From Marvania coccoides (lineage: Eukaryota > Chlorophyta > Trebouxiophyceae > Chlorellales > Chlorellaceae): DNA of 64,000 nt. The notes beneath the pieces were generated by a model that saw only the letters and a program-made list of their open reading frames with translations, did not search any database and had not been told where the DNA came from. Positions 23,642 to 36,162 of the stretch are shown one piece after another. The first letter of the stretch is position 1, and every line of letters starts with the position of its first letter. The position numbers and the translations under genes were made by a program. The stretch is taken from assembly GCA_963854735.1 (NCBI GenBank), contig OY978097.1, forward strand, positions 1,240,001-1,304,000, in the 5' to 3' direction.

Positions 23642-26600
23642 ATGCTATCAAGTTCAAGATGCTGGAGGGGCTTGGCATCTTGGGTCCGGCCGGGACTCAA
23701 AGCCCAGCCGTTATCTAAGCAGCCAAAGTCGTGGGTAAGCAAGAAGTTTCGTCGATAATATATGTGCTTCGTTCGTCCAAGTCCATCCATCTAAGAATAA
23801 TCCACCCACATCTGATCTTTTTATTTTTTAATGGAACAGCTGAGCGAGGCTCTGGAGCCGCAGCTAATGTCCCCATGGCGATCAACGCTTGGCCGCAGAG
23901 CTATGAGCGCTCGGCGGACAGCAGCGACCCCCCAAAGCACCGCTGCTGTGGCTGAAGATGAGGATGATCAGCGAATTATAGAAACCGAGCTCCGCCATGA
24001 AGCAGAGCAGTCTTATCTCTCTTACGCAATGTCTGTCATTGTGGGACGGGCTTTGCCTGACGCCCGCGATGGTCTGAAGCCTGTCCACCGCCGTATTCTC
24101 TATGCCATGCATGAGCTAGGCCTGCAGCCGAACAAGCCGTTCAGGTGCGATTAATTAATTATAAATATGAGTATATTTATTTTAACAATGAATGTATAGT
24201 ATAGTATAATACAAAATCAAACATTCTCATTCTAATTTGACAAAGGAATGAAGGATTATGCAATTTTTTTAAAATAAATGCTCGCCTATTTTTTTTTATT
24301 TGAAATTATTTATTGATTTGCTAGTTACCTATTTGCAGAAAGTGTGCAAGAGTGGTTGGAGAAGTCCTGGGAAAATTTCACCCTCATGGCGACACCGCTG
24401 TCTACGATGCCCTGGTGCGCATGGCCCAGGATTTCGCGATGCGCGCCCCCTTGGTGAATGGGCATGGCAACTTTGGCTCGCTTGACGACGACCCAGCAGC
24501 AGCAATGAGGTGCGCGCCAGTGTCAGGCACTCTATTTTTGAACCAACTTTCGATAATACGGTTCTTGGAAAACCTTCACAAACAAAAGTCTATTCTTTTG
24601 TTGAGAGAGAACGCATTTAATGAAAAGAATACTGAATTAAATTATGCAACTATATTTCTGTAGGTATACAGAATGCCGCCTTCAGCCGGTTGCTGCAGCT
24701 GCGTTATTAGCCGACTTGGATTCCGAGACTGTCCAATTTCTCCCCAATTTCGATGCATCAACGGTGAGAAAGAGAAAAGTGCTAGAACCGCCTCTTTATT
24801 TTTCCATCCCATCCTCTCTTTAAAAAAAATATATTTTAATGATAAAGCTTCCGTATATTTTAATGATAAAGCTTCCGAGGATAATCATTTCATCTCTCTA
24901 ACTAATTGAAAGAAATTCGACGCATGAAAATATTTGCAGTCCCTGATTATTCCCTTTCCGAAATAAGTGGGCAAAAACCATTTAGTAATAGATGCTATAG
25001 ATAATCGTTTCTTTCTTCTCCTATGAATTTTTTGTGTACGAGCGAGCGATTCGCTGCAGCTTAGCGGATCGATATGCTTCATTATTTTTTGTAATGGAAC
25101 AATGCATTTACCCATTAATTTTTTACTTGTTTTCCCGAACTTCATGGCTTTCTGGTTACTTTGCAGGAAGAACCAGCGGTCCTGCCTGCGAAAATTCCTA
25201 ACTTGTTGATCAACGGGTCTAGCGGCATTGCTGTCGGCATCGCTACTAAGATACCTCCTCATAACATGAAGGAGGTTGTTCAAGGACTGATAGCGCTCAT
25301 TCGCAATCCCGAGATCACTGTGGCAGAACTCATGCGCCATATTCCAGCTCCAGACTTTCCGACAGGTACGACACCGCTTTTTTGTATAAATGAGTAATGA
25401 TATTATTGGATGAAAATCCGAGTGATAAATGCCAACTGCCATTGGGCAGTTAAAGAGCAGTTAAAGCTACAAATAACAATTTACTTTACATGCTGATGCG
25501 AATATTCTGTGATTTTTTTTCTCGCTTTCGAAACACATCATTTTTCAGGTGGTGTCATCATTTCTACTGACGGGCTTCTTGATGCCTATCAGCATGGACG
25601 AGGCACAATCCTCGTCAGAGCCAAGGTGCATGTAGAAGACAGCACCAAGAAGAAGCCGCTCATTGTTATTACCGAGCTTCCGTACCAAACAAACAAGGTA
25701 AGGGGGGAAATGCCCGCAACAACATTGATTAGTTACTAACGCACCCCCAAAAAATGTATTAGTATCAAGCATTAATTAATTCCTTTTATCATTCCGTGTT
25801 CTGCCGTTTATTTAATTAATTGAATATATTATATGGTTCGGTCTTCTTCGTGTTCAGGCTGCTCTTGTTGAGCAGATTGCAAAGTTCGTAGACGATGGGA
25901 AAATCACCGGCGTCTCGGACATCAGGGATGAATCGGATCGTTCAGGAATGAGGGTGGTTGTTGAGCTTAAGCGCGGTAAGGTTTTGTAATGCAAATCTTT
26001 GATATCAACCTCATTACAATAAATTATATATTCGTGTTTGCCACATTTGGTTCTCAATGCTGAATGAAAAGTAAGCGTGTTTTTTTTTCTCTGTAGGTGC
26101 CACGACTGATTTGACCATGAACCAGCTGCTGAAACACACTACTCTGCAGACCAGATTTTCGTGCAACATGATAGGCCTGGTGGACGGTTTACCCAAGACG
26201 CTGACTTTGAAAGACTTTTTGCAGACGTTCCTAGATTTTCGGTAAGGATTCTTCCTTAGAACCCTCTTTTCATTCCAGTTGATTATTATTATCACGAGTA
26301 CTCGATAGAAAAAGAAACAAAGAAAGATGTTTTCGTTTCATCGGATGAATGCGTCAAATTTTGTATGATAGGTGCCAAGTTGTTGAGGATCGCGCGGCAT
26401 TTGAGCTCAAGCGAGCTACGAGTCGTCTTCATTTGGTGGATGGATTTCTGATAGCAATGCACAACATGACGGAGGTTGTGAACATCATCCGCAATGCTAA
26501 CGATAGCGAATCGGCAATTGAGCAGCTCCAAACCTCATTCAGCTTGAGCAAGGAGCAAGCTGACGGAGTTATGAGCTTGACCCTTCGCCGCCTGACGTCG

Positions 26601-28575
26601 TTGGAGGGGAAAAAATTGGAAGAAGAACAAGGCACGCTTCGTCTAAAGTAAGTGGTATTTCTGAATGAATACATGATTCTCTATGGCTGTACCGATTAGT
26701 AGTTTTTTCCCCACTATTATCCTTCTGTATCCTTCTTTGCAGAATTGAGGATCTGGAAGATCTCCTTCAGAACAAGGATCGGGTGTTTCAAATGGTAGAG
26801 GACGAGGCGGTTGAGGTAGCAGAGCGATATGGCGACGAGAGACGCACAACGATTATGAGGGACGACGGTAAGCGATTGCCTCACTGTGAAGCTGAAACAA
26901 TCTTGAAATTTCCATTGACAATAATTGGCTTGGAATATATTCCATATAGGGCAAGCCGCGCTTCGGGAGGTCGATATCATTCCAAACGACTCTAGCATCA
27001 TCATCTACAGTCGCAAGGGATACATCAAGCGGATGAACGCTGATAATTTCGCCGTTCAAGGAATTCGTGGGCAAGGTAAGATACAGCTTATTATTATTGA
27101 TCGTGTAATTTAAAATGTGAAGACCGCAAGCATGTCACTAATAAATAACTAACTCCTTCTATGTAAATGTAAATGTTTTGCAAGCTCTGAAAATTTTCCT
27201 GATGCTGATGTAGGTAAAGCGGGAGCACGTTTGAAGGATGAAGACACTTTAGAAGATGTGATCCACGTGAATGATCACGATTGCCTTTTATTTTTCACTA
27301 CCGAGGGACACGTACACTCTTTGTACGCGTATCAGGTGCCGGAAGCCTCTCGAACTGCTGCTGGGACAGCGATCACGCAGGTATGTATTTCAACAGAGGG
27401 AGTTTTACTAGAGGGACTCAATTTTTTTAATTAAAGAATTCGAATCACAACATACCTTGCTATGTGTGTTCATTCTTGGCCAGTAGCTGAAAATGCAACG
27501 GTGTTCATTCTTGCCCGCAGATCTTGCGTATTAAACCCAGCAGCATGGCGGCAATGCTTCCGGTCCATGGGCAGTTCGATAGCGATATGGACATTGTGCT
27601 TCTCACCTCAAACGGCCAGCTCAAGCGCGTTGCGCTCGACCAGTTTTCTAAAGTCAATGCTGCCGGCATCAGGGCAATGACTCTGAAGGTTAGTCGGTCT
27701 GCTTCACTTCTGTCATAATTGTGCTCTTCTCGTTCGTTTACTTGTGACGATGATGATGGATTTGCTTGCAGGAGAATGATACTTTGAGATTTGTCAGCAT
27801 TTGCTCTGGAACTGACAGTGTCCTCCTCAGCTCGAGCCTGGGCATGGCCCTTCACATCTCTATTAGTGACCTACGTCGCCAATCACGCACAGCCATGGGT
27901 GTCAGGGTATGGTTTTATTTTCTAACATTGTATATATATTTCTCTACGCTCGACGTTTATCCCCCACAAAGCTCGCAAAATTTAATGCAACAACGATGTT
28001 TGCAGGCCATGAATGTCGGCGGTGGCCACTTCGTTGGGATGAGTGTGCTGCCAAAAGGAGTGGCTCCTGAAGAAGCGGAGAATGAGGACGAAGACGATAG
28101 CGAAGCACACGACGACAACGAGCCTCCGAGCACAGCTTCAGGGGAAGGACCTTGGCTTTTTACTATAACAAAAAAGGTTGGTAGCTGTTGTTCTTCACTG
28201 TTACCGCAAAGAAATTAAAATTTATTTAAAATATATTGTTATGCTGGATTTTATTTATTTTACATGGGTTTATTTATTTTGCAGGGCGGTCTGGGTAAGA
28301 GGACTCCTATCGAGCTCTACCCTGTTTCCGGGCGCATTGGCAAAGGGCGTAAAGCAGTCCGTTTAGCCGCTGACGACTCGCTCGCAGCAGCCCTGGTTGT
28401 CGGTGCCTCGGGAACCAGCGAAGATCTTCTCATTTCAACGCTCCACGGAATGCTTCTTCGCGTTCCCGTGGACCAGTGCAAAATTATGTCGAGGATTACG
28501 AAAGGCTATCGAGTGGTGAGGCTGCGGGATGGTGATGAAGTGGTTGCTGTTACAAAAATTTCTAGTAACGAGTGA
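23642..28575 (+). CDS. GYRA: DNA gyrase subunit A, organellar
   Basis: Breakage-reunion subunit of gyrase, which supercoils plastid and mitochondrial DNA. Sixteen exons all close in phase: 23642-23734, 23840-24144, 24339-24509, 24664-24763, 25167-25365, 25549-25697, 25858-25975, 26097-26241, 26372-26647, 26743-26867, 26950-27075, 27214-27380, 27521-27688, 27772-27906, 28006-28176, 28285-28575; 912 residues. Exon 1 ([18 protein letters not shown]) looks like an organelle presequence and fits the frame of exon 2. Core motifs: [37 protein letters not shown], the catalytic tyrosine in RYTECRL (about Y191), [16 protein letters not shown]. The C-terminal beta-pinwheel repeats follow, with a degenerate GyrA box around [10 protein letters not shown], and an acidic insert near residues 775-800. 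Exons are AT-richer than those of flanking genes. Confidence 0.95.
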
Positions 28576-28621
28576 AAAGCCTAGTTAATAGTACTTCTAA
28601 TTCTATATCAATATATCCCAT

Positions 28622-31600
28622 TCAATCAGTTCGCTTATACAAGTACATGTAACCCAGCTGCTTCGGTGGGTGTGCTGACACGGCGACCTTTTCGTCGTTG
28701 TAAATGGTCCAGTTCCCATCCTGCAACAAACCAATCAATCGCTGAGCTCGAGCTGGGGGGGAAATGCATTCATTCAGTCGCAAATTATTAAATGTAACAT
28801 AATTGCAAACGCGCCTTTTTTATGTGACACACATAGTGACCGCAGCCAGTGTTCTTGCCGATGTGGCTCAAAAATCCGACGAGTTCGTATATCCCTGAAG
28901 GAAAGAGGGAAACGTAATTTCACAGGAAGAAAATTTAAATTATCTGGGTGTTCAAGAAGATAAAAAGTATCATTTGAGCAATATCATTTTAATAAATTAA
29001 ATCATCTTGCCTTTATGGGAGCCGCCGGCGAAATTGGCTACAGGGGCCTCAGCGTCCGCCACCGGCAGCATCGGCTCGTCGCCCGCCCGGCTGAACAACC
29101 AATCAACAGCCCGCTCGACGTCGTTCGAGCATGCTGCCAATGCGGCCTTCGCCTGTTCAGGTGCAAAACCCATGCCTTGCAGCATTTTCACCTTCTCCAA
29201 ATCCTCACCGCCTCCTCCATGCACCTCCTCTTCTTCGTGACCATGAAGCAGCAGCCATTCCATTGCCGCCTCCACATCTACACAGATCAAATGTCAAAAA
29301 CAAATAAGAAACCAGTATTGATATGATAATTAACCACCGATTATATTTTATTTTGTCTTCAATCAAGAAAATGAATTTAATTTAATGTACCTGCGTTGCC
29401 GGTAGAGAGAACAGCCCGCTTGCACTTCTGCTCAGGGAAACCCATTGAAACCAACTGAACCACCAGGGCCTCATTGGCCTCTTCAGCGACCTCGTTAGTT
29501 TCCTCAGGCTGCAGCTCTTCTCCCGCCTAGCGACATTCATAATAAAGAGAGAGGAAAAGATGATCGTATGGTACATCAGTTCACAAGGCTTTGCTGAAGT
29601 CTATGTCGATGCTCTCACCTGAACTCCTCTGCTCCGCAGACTTTCTAGCGAAAGGTATTCCGGCATGTCGACAAGCACCTCCAGTTTCTTGGCCGTCCAG
29701 TCTACACCGACGTAATACCGACGAAGATGCACCATGATGTACGGTGAGAAGGATGAAAAGCGAGTGGATTTTATTGCCTGCATGATTACGACGCATTTAT
29801 TATACGAGTCAACCGAGTGATTGGATTGATTGTCCATTGAGAAAAAGATCGTCTTGTTCATGACTTGGGTTCCTTAATGTAAATATAAGCCCCACCTTCG
29901 ACTTCGACTTTAAATAAGCAGAGTAATAATCCTCAATTTCCTCTGGAGCGCTGAACCTCTCCATGCACGCAGAAAAGGGCACCCTGGGCAAGACCTTCTC
30001 CTCCTCGTCTTCGGTCTTCAGCTTTTGCCGTTTTTGCTCTCGCTCGTTGAACTCGGCGACCTCCTCAAAGTTCACCGCAGCGTTTGTTGGAATTTCAAGG
30101 CTCAAAACGGTGCTGGATTCTTGTTTGTAAGAGACCTGCGAGTGAGGACGAGAAGACAAAAAAATTCAGCACAGCCTGTATGTACAAAAGACAAGATCCA
30201 TTGCGTTTATTTTGAACGCATACTTTATGAGAAGACAAGCATTCAATGCGGGTCTCGGTGCTGAACTCGAACAGCTTAGCTGTTCCACCCTCCGCCAGAC
30301 GAGCGCTATTCGCACATTCAGCCCTGGTAACAGTATCTACCAAGTAACTGAAGTATTCTTGAGCATCCTACAATAAGATTATATAATTCGTGACAATGTA
30401 GGAAAGAACGACTTCGTCACATGCCAAAAGCGAACCTCGCCGAGGATTTATTATTAAATTAAGCTATGTGAAGCTACTTTGCAGATAAGTAAATTGCCAT
30501 GTGAAAAACACATGTATAAATATCACCTGCTGACGGGAGGAAGCGAATTCTGAATGGCCTCTGCCAACGAGAGTCTTGAACGCACGAGGGACTACCGAAA
30601 TGATCCCCGCCCTAATCTCATCTAGAGCTTCTTCGCCAGCAATGGCCGAGCCCACTTTGGTGAACTGCAAATTTGTAGAAATGACTCCGTCGTAAATCAT
30701 TATATGTTTCTCAGTTCCAAATTATTGATTATCCATTCTTGTTTCCAAAAAAAAGAATACACGTGACTAGCGTGAGCTAGTAGTTAAATATATTAATTTA
30801 ATTACCTGAGAGATGAAGTCGTTGGCCACATCTGACGGAGCTCCAGCGTATATTGCTTCTGCAGCCCCCAGGTACTTCTGCTGGAGCTCAGGAACGGTCC
30901 ACATCAATTGCAGCACGCTGTTCATGTAGCAACTGTTCCCAAGGTTTTTCAGGCCGACGAATCTGCAAATAGGAAAGGAAGGGTGACAATAATTAATAAA
31001 CTCTGGTTGATAAATTAAACTAAACGTTTTATAACATAGATATATTATTATATATGCGGCTGCCCTTTCCGTACCCTTTCCCTGAAACAGGACGTAGTTC
31101 GGCCCCCGCTTCGGTGATCTTGTCGAACTCGTACGACAGATTCTTCTCGACTTGAAGCTCGGCCATAGTTTTTTCTGTCTTCTCCATCTGTAGAAAGTGT
31201 TTGATCGATATGAGAAAAAGGAAAAAGGTTGATTTTAATATCTAGTAGTTTCTGAATGAAATGCTCGGCTGACCAACCTGGAGGATGTTGATGCCCCAGT
31301 GGGCCAGATGCTCAGCAAGCTTAGGATCCAGCACCATATCGTTTTCTTCATCAGCATAAGAATACACATCAGCTCCAGAGGGAGTGATCGTCCCGAGCTT
31401 CACCACCAGCGGATACTTCTTTCCCAGGGCTTCGAAGTGCCGCATCGCGGCTCCGTTTCCGCCAGAGCCGTCCCAGTGCTGCAAAAAAAAATCATTATTG
31501 TGGGCATATGAAAAAATTATTATGTGAATATGAAGGTGAAGAAGCTCACTCAATTAATAATATAATTAATAGCAATGCAATAATAATGCACTATCAGTAT

Positions 31601-32761
31601 TACTAACGGTTCATATACCAATGGGGTTCATAATATAACTGGAACACGGCTAGACGGAAACCATAAAAATGCTTGATTAAACTTGTTTTCGCAACCTTTT
31701 CCTACTGCCATGCAACCTCCCCCCAGATTTTAAATACCAATAAAATAAATGCTACTTGAGTTTTTCTGGCTGTGGGCATCAGACACCAAATAGGGTAAAA
31801 TTAGGTGAAAGTGCAACTTACCGCCCGTCCAGAACCAATGAACCCTGTCGCCAGGTTCAGCCACAAATTCTCTCCCACTCCAGTCTCCTCGCACTTCCAC
31901 TGCAGCAATAAATGCCGTATTTTTTTTAAAGAAGAGGAAAAGGAGAGAGTATATCTATATATACTATATCTATAGGAACAGTATAGGAACAGAAGAATTA
32001 TATTGTCTTTGGGGAAACTCACCTGCTTGGGGTCCATGGGAATCTTCTTGTTGCACGGCAGCTGCTCCAGGCCCTCAGCGTACTTGCTGACCTGGCGTTC
32101 TTCCACCCAAACCTCGGCGTCTGCCTGCAGGGAGGCGCTGTCGTGTGCCTGAATGGGTTCATTGTGCAAGGGGTGAATAACCAAGAGGTTAGGTTGGACA
32201 GATAACTGTGTTATTACACAATGCCATGGTAAATAAAGTAGCACACGAACATGTACCTGGATGGAAACGATAGAGTCCAGGACCTCTGCAGGCAGGTCAG
32301 CGCACGGCAGCGGCACCAGCGCCCCGGTAGGCATCACTGCCAGCGAGCACTCCTCCTCGACGCGCTCTTTGGGCCCGCCGACGTCAAAGCCTCCAGGGAC
32401 GCCGATCGCCAGCTCGGTGGGCTGTTCGGGCTTGTCACTGGCTTCCAGAGGTACCTGCGATTTTTGCCGCCGATGGATGAGCAAGATAAAAAAACCTTGT
32501 GATAGCCCGCAAAAGGGGGGATTCACACACCTTGGTCTGCTTGATGTGCAAGTAGAGCACCGAACCGGAGCGCTTCTGGTCCAGCTCGGCGTGGTGCCGG
32601 CAGAAACATTGGAAGTTGCTGAGATTGACGTAGACTCCCCCAGGCGAGAACGGTGTGCGAAAACAGAACATGCACTCGTCCTTGAACACCTTGTCGCGAT
32701 GGTGGGCCATCTTGGCACTGCTGCGGGCAGCCTCAATCGAGTTTTTTAAAATATCATCCAT
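28622..32761 (-). CDS. UBP14: Ubiquitin C-terminal hydrolase UBP14/USP5 (isopeptidase T)
   Basis: Cysteine protease that disassembles free polyubiquitin chains. Fifteen exons close in phase: 32761-32531, 32454-32257, 32148-32023, 31899-31822, 31478-31278, 31187-31075, 30962-30806, 30664-30527, 30367-30224, 30135-29896, 29777-29619, 29526-29391, 29277-29011, 28894-28815, 28720-28622; 788 residues. Order: variant N-terminal zinc-finger-like domain (CMFCFR..CFCRHH), ZnF-UBP domain (about 186-270), Cys box [12 protein letters not shown] (C327), two UBA domains (about 595-640 and 665-705), and His box [11 protein letters not shown] (H749). The ZnF-UBP domain keeps GENLWLNL and GSGGN but has Thr191 and Ser208 where family members have zinc-binding Cys. 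Introns 13 and 14 use GC donors. Its stop lies 46 bp from the gyrA stop. Confidence 0.94.
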
Positions 32762-33057
32762 TTTTGATCTCTTTCAAAATAAAAGATATTTTTGCAGCTG
32801 AGAGAGTCTGTGTTCTAGAGTTTCCAGCTTTTGATAGCGCTCAGCAGAAAATATGGGTAGGCAAAAGAGGCTAAAATTAATCTGGAGAGGACTACATAGG
32901 CCACACTTCTTTCAAACCATATTTTATCAAACTTCTATTTCATTTTATTGTAAAGGATTGGGTGCGATTTGCAGTACGTGCATTTAGTTTCACTCTTTGG
33001 GACCGCGACTGATCCTCCCAAAGTGTTATAATATTCAGGGGAGAGAGAGATCGGGTC
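32762..33057. promoter_or_regulatory. Divergent intergenic region UBP14/RING gene
   Basis: A 296-bp region between two divergent ubiquitin-system genes. It is the only room for both promoters. No individual motif is recognised. Confidence 0.35.
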
Positions 33058-33962
33058 ATGGTTCTGACCTCTGTGTTTTGCCACGAGTGCAGAACGCAGA
33101 GCGAGGTGGACACGGCGTCATGGTCGGGAATATGCACCCACTGTCATGGAAGGTTCGTGGAGGAGCTGCCTCAGCAGGTGAGCTTCTGCGAGTTGAAAAT
33201 GAAGATTATTATTATTCTCTGTCCCCCTTTGAGAGAGATAGAGGAGGTGTGCTCACCAATTATTATTGGTGGCGCTGTGGCTTCACAGAGAGTGCGTCGC
33301 CCGGGCGGGCAGCGTGGAGGAGCTCGCGGGGCCGCAGGCGGGGCGGGAGCAGGAGCAGCGGGGGCACCGCACCCTGCAGCCGGCCAGGGAGGGCTGTCCC
33401 AGCTGCTGTCTAGCGTTCTCTCGGGGGACGGCGCAATGGCAAGGTATAATTTGTTCCTTCTTGGTGGTTTTCCCTTTTATATCACCGGAAAAAAGTTGTT
33501 TTAAGGGAGAGCAGCGATGAGGGTGGCCACCATCCGGAAACCACCTGGTATGAGGCTTTGGGTCCCCCTCGGAGTGCCTAACCTTGGTCTGCTTTACCAT
33601 TATATCGTAGGGCATTCATGGAAGTCATGGTTGGCGATGATGCTGCCATTGTGGACGCGCTGGCCTCTCGGCTGATGGACGAGTACGAGCCTGCCACCCG
33701 CCCCACTGCTGCCAGGGTGCGGGAGGCGCTGCCGACGTACGAGGTGCGCCCTGCAGGGGCAACTGGAGAGCCTGCGGCAGGGGAGGCGTGCATCTGCGCC
33801 GGGGAGCCGTGCGTGGTATGCCATGACGAGTTCAAGGCGGCGGAAAATGTGGTGGAGCTGCCGTGCAGTCATGGCTTCCACTGCGACTGCCTGCTGCCGT
33901 GGCTCACCACGCACCACACCTGCCCTGTGTGCCGCATTGAGCTGCCTGAAGAGGGCACATGA
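33058..33962 (+). CDS. BCA2-type zinc-finger RING-H2 E3 ubiquitin ligase
   Basis: Three exons, 33058-33177, 33289-33443 and 33611-33962, join in phase to 208 residues. The N-terminus has a small zinc finger (FCHECRTQ...ICTHCHGRFVEEL) as in the RNF126/RNF115/BCA2 group, which binds ubiquitin. An Arg/Gly/Ala-rich linker follows, then a short helix (LSQLLSSVLSG), and a C-terminal RING-H2 domain: CVVCHDEFKAAE, LPCSHGFHCDCLLPW and CPVCRIEL supply all eight ligands. It likely recruits an E2 to ubiquitylate unknown substrates. It is smaller than animal members (about 310 residues). The neighbour across the divergent promoter is a deubiquitinase, which may be coincidence. Confidence 0.88.
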
Positions 33963-34348
33963 GAAACCTTTCTTCTTTGAACGGTTTTCTTCCCCAAACA
34001 TAAAATGACCGTGGGCGAGTGTTTTATCGAGCCCTGCCCGAACTGCAGCGAGAATACCGTGTGGAGAAGACATTACTTTTTCTTGAGTGTAGGAGCACTA
34101 CATTTTCCGAGGAAAAAAAATGCTAAGAACAGCAGCAGCCTAGGTGCCTCCATGGAGTGGCCACCACCTCTGCCGACATCCAGATGGATGAGGCTCATTT
34201 TTTCTTCATTTTTTTACTGTATTTTGCATTTAATATACATTTTCAGTCTTGTCAGACACACGCTGAGCGACACAACACGGCAGCAAGCCAAAGAGGACTG
34301 CGATTAAACACGCATTTTTAGGTTCATCGCCCGGTTTTGCTGCCCAAA
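33963..34348. other. Intergenic between RING gene and chorismate synthase
   Basis: Tandem plus-strand spacing: 3' region of the RING gene and upstream region of chorismate synthase. A short frame from 34005 (MTVGECFIEPCPNC) has no support as a gene. Confidence 0.4.
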
Positions 34349-35707
34349 ATGACGTCTCTGCTCCATCAGGCCAGCTTTTCATCCAAAATTTTGACAATTA
34401 ATGGCGTCACCAAGCGCCAAGCGCGGCGTGGAGGGCTGGCACCCAGAGCAGCAGCCAACACTTTTGGCCACAGTTTCCGGGTGACCACGTTTGGCGAAAG
34501 TCACGGAGGAGGGGTGGGCTGCGTAGTCGATGGCGTGCCGCCTAGGTTGCAGGTCACCCAGGTGAGAATTTTTTCGGTTTGGGGGGATAAAAAAAGTCGC
34601 CGACGGTCTCTCTTCACTCGCTGAACGTGTAGATCCCCCCCCCTGTATTATTTGCTGCAGGAGGAGATTCAGTACGAGCTGGACCGACGTCGTCCGGGCC
34701 AGAGCAAGATCACCACCCCCCGGAAGGAGACCGACACGTGTGAGATTCTGTCTGGGATGGCCCCCGACGGCATCACCACGCTGGGCACCCCCATCTGCGT
34801 GCTGGTGCGCAACAAGGACCAAAAGTCACAGGACTACAGCGAGATGGAGCTGGCCTACCGCCCCTCCCACGCGGACGCAACCTACGACTACAAGTACGGC
34901 ATCAGGGCAGTGGCGGGCGGGGGGCGCTCGTCTGCGCGGGAAACCATTGGGCGCGTGGCCGCGGGCGCCATCGCGAAGAAGTTGCTAAAGGAGGTGGCGG
35001 GCACAGAGGTGCTGGCGTACGTGAACCGCGTGCGCGACGTGGGGTGCGACGTGGACCACGCGGCGATGACGATGGACCAGATTGAGAGCAACCCGGTGCG
35101 GTGCCCCGACCAGGAGGCGGCTGAGAAGATGTACCAGGCCATTGATGAGGTCAGGGTGCGTGGGGAGTCGTGCGGCGGGGAGGTGACGTGCGTGGTGCGG
35201 GGGTGCCCCAAGGGGCTGGGCAGCCCGGTGTTTGACAAGCTGGAGGCGGAGCTGGCCAGGGCGGTGATGTCGCTGCCCGCCACCAAGGGCTTTGAGATCG
35301 GCAGCGGGTTCTCGGGGTCGCGCATGCTGGGCAGCGAGCACAATGACCCGTACTACATGGCCGCAGGCGAGATCAGGACGACCAGCAACAGGTCGGGCGG
35401 CGTGCAGGGAGGCATCTCAAACGGGGAGTACATCGTGATCCGGGTGGCGTTCAAGCCCACAGCCACCATCGCCAGGAAGCAGCAGACGGTGAACCGCAGC
35501 GGGGAGGACATTGAACTGCTGGCGCGGGGGCGGCACGACCCGTGCGTCGTGCCCCGAGCGGTGCCCATGGTGGAGGCCATGGTGGCGCTGGTGCTGGCGG
35601 ACCAGCTGCTGCAGCATTACGGGCAGTGCGAGCTGCTGCCGCGCGACACAGCCCTGGGGCCCGACGTCAGGGCCGCCACGCAGTTTCAACATAGAACTTT
35701 GGTTTGA
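34349..35707 (+). CDS. AROC: Chorismate synthase, plastid
   Basis: Last enzyme of the shikimate pathway; converts 5-enolpyruvylshikimate-3-phosphate to chorismate with reduced flavin as cofactor. Two exons, 34349-34561 and 34661-35707, join in phase to 419 residues. A transit peptide ([19 protein letters not shown]) precedes [19 protein letters not shown], the family signature. Other signatures: the [15 protein letters not shown] segment and [19 protein letters not shown] with its catalytic His/Arg environment, then [16 protein letters not shown] near the end. The missing flavin reductase module (present in fungal enzymes) indicates the plant/bacterial monofunctional type. Confidence 0.97.
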
Positions 35708-36103
35708 GAGGGATTTTGATATGCTTCTGGGCTAGCTTAGCCCTAGCTAGTAGAATGTTTTGAGTTGTTTTGTCTGTTTCTAAAATGATATACAGCTCAA
35801 ACCATCTAGCATAGTGCGTTTTGAGTTGTTTTTTCAACCCACCATAGCTAGCGAATGTGACTTAATATTATGCATTTAAATTTAAATCACGTTTATAGCC
35901 GCTGTTAAGCGTTCCTATAAGAATATGTATTTTTTCATATGTATGAAAGAAAATTCAAGCTTCCCATGCACAATACATACTATTCTTCCACGTCCTCACA
36001 GCCAACAACTACAATAGCAGCCTAATATCCACTCGACGACACCTGACCTCTTGCCTTCCGCACGCCCCACCACCTGCCCCAAACCCAGCAACAGGAATTG
36101 GCT

Positions 36104-36162
36104 AAAACTCCCCCCCTTTCCATAGGGGCAATTTATTGCCCCTTCAGTCAACCCCTTGGTCT
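36104..36162. repeat. Dispersed palindromic element, copy 1
   Basis: A 41-bp sequence (seven C, TTTCCAT, then the palindrome AGGGGCAATTTATTGCCCCT at 36124-36143, then TCAGTCA) is identical to one at 51244-51284. Similarity continues as CCCCTTGG and TCTGTTTTG. The palindrome can form a 9-bp stem with a 2-nt loop. In this copy the 3' side runs directly into a long TTTTG array. It sits between the convergent chorismate synthase and Pol5 genes. Confidence 0.7.

Noticed and set aside
34005..34307. Short plus-strand frame beginning MTVGECFIEPCPNC
   Set aside because: Lies in the RING 3' region, turns into low-complexity sequence, and has no splice partner or recognisable family.
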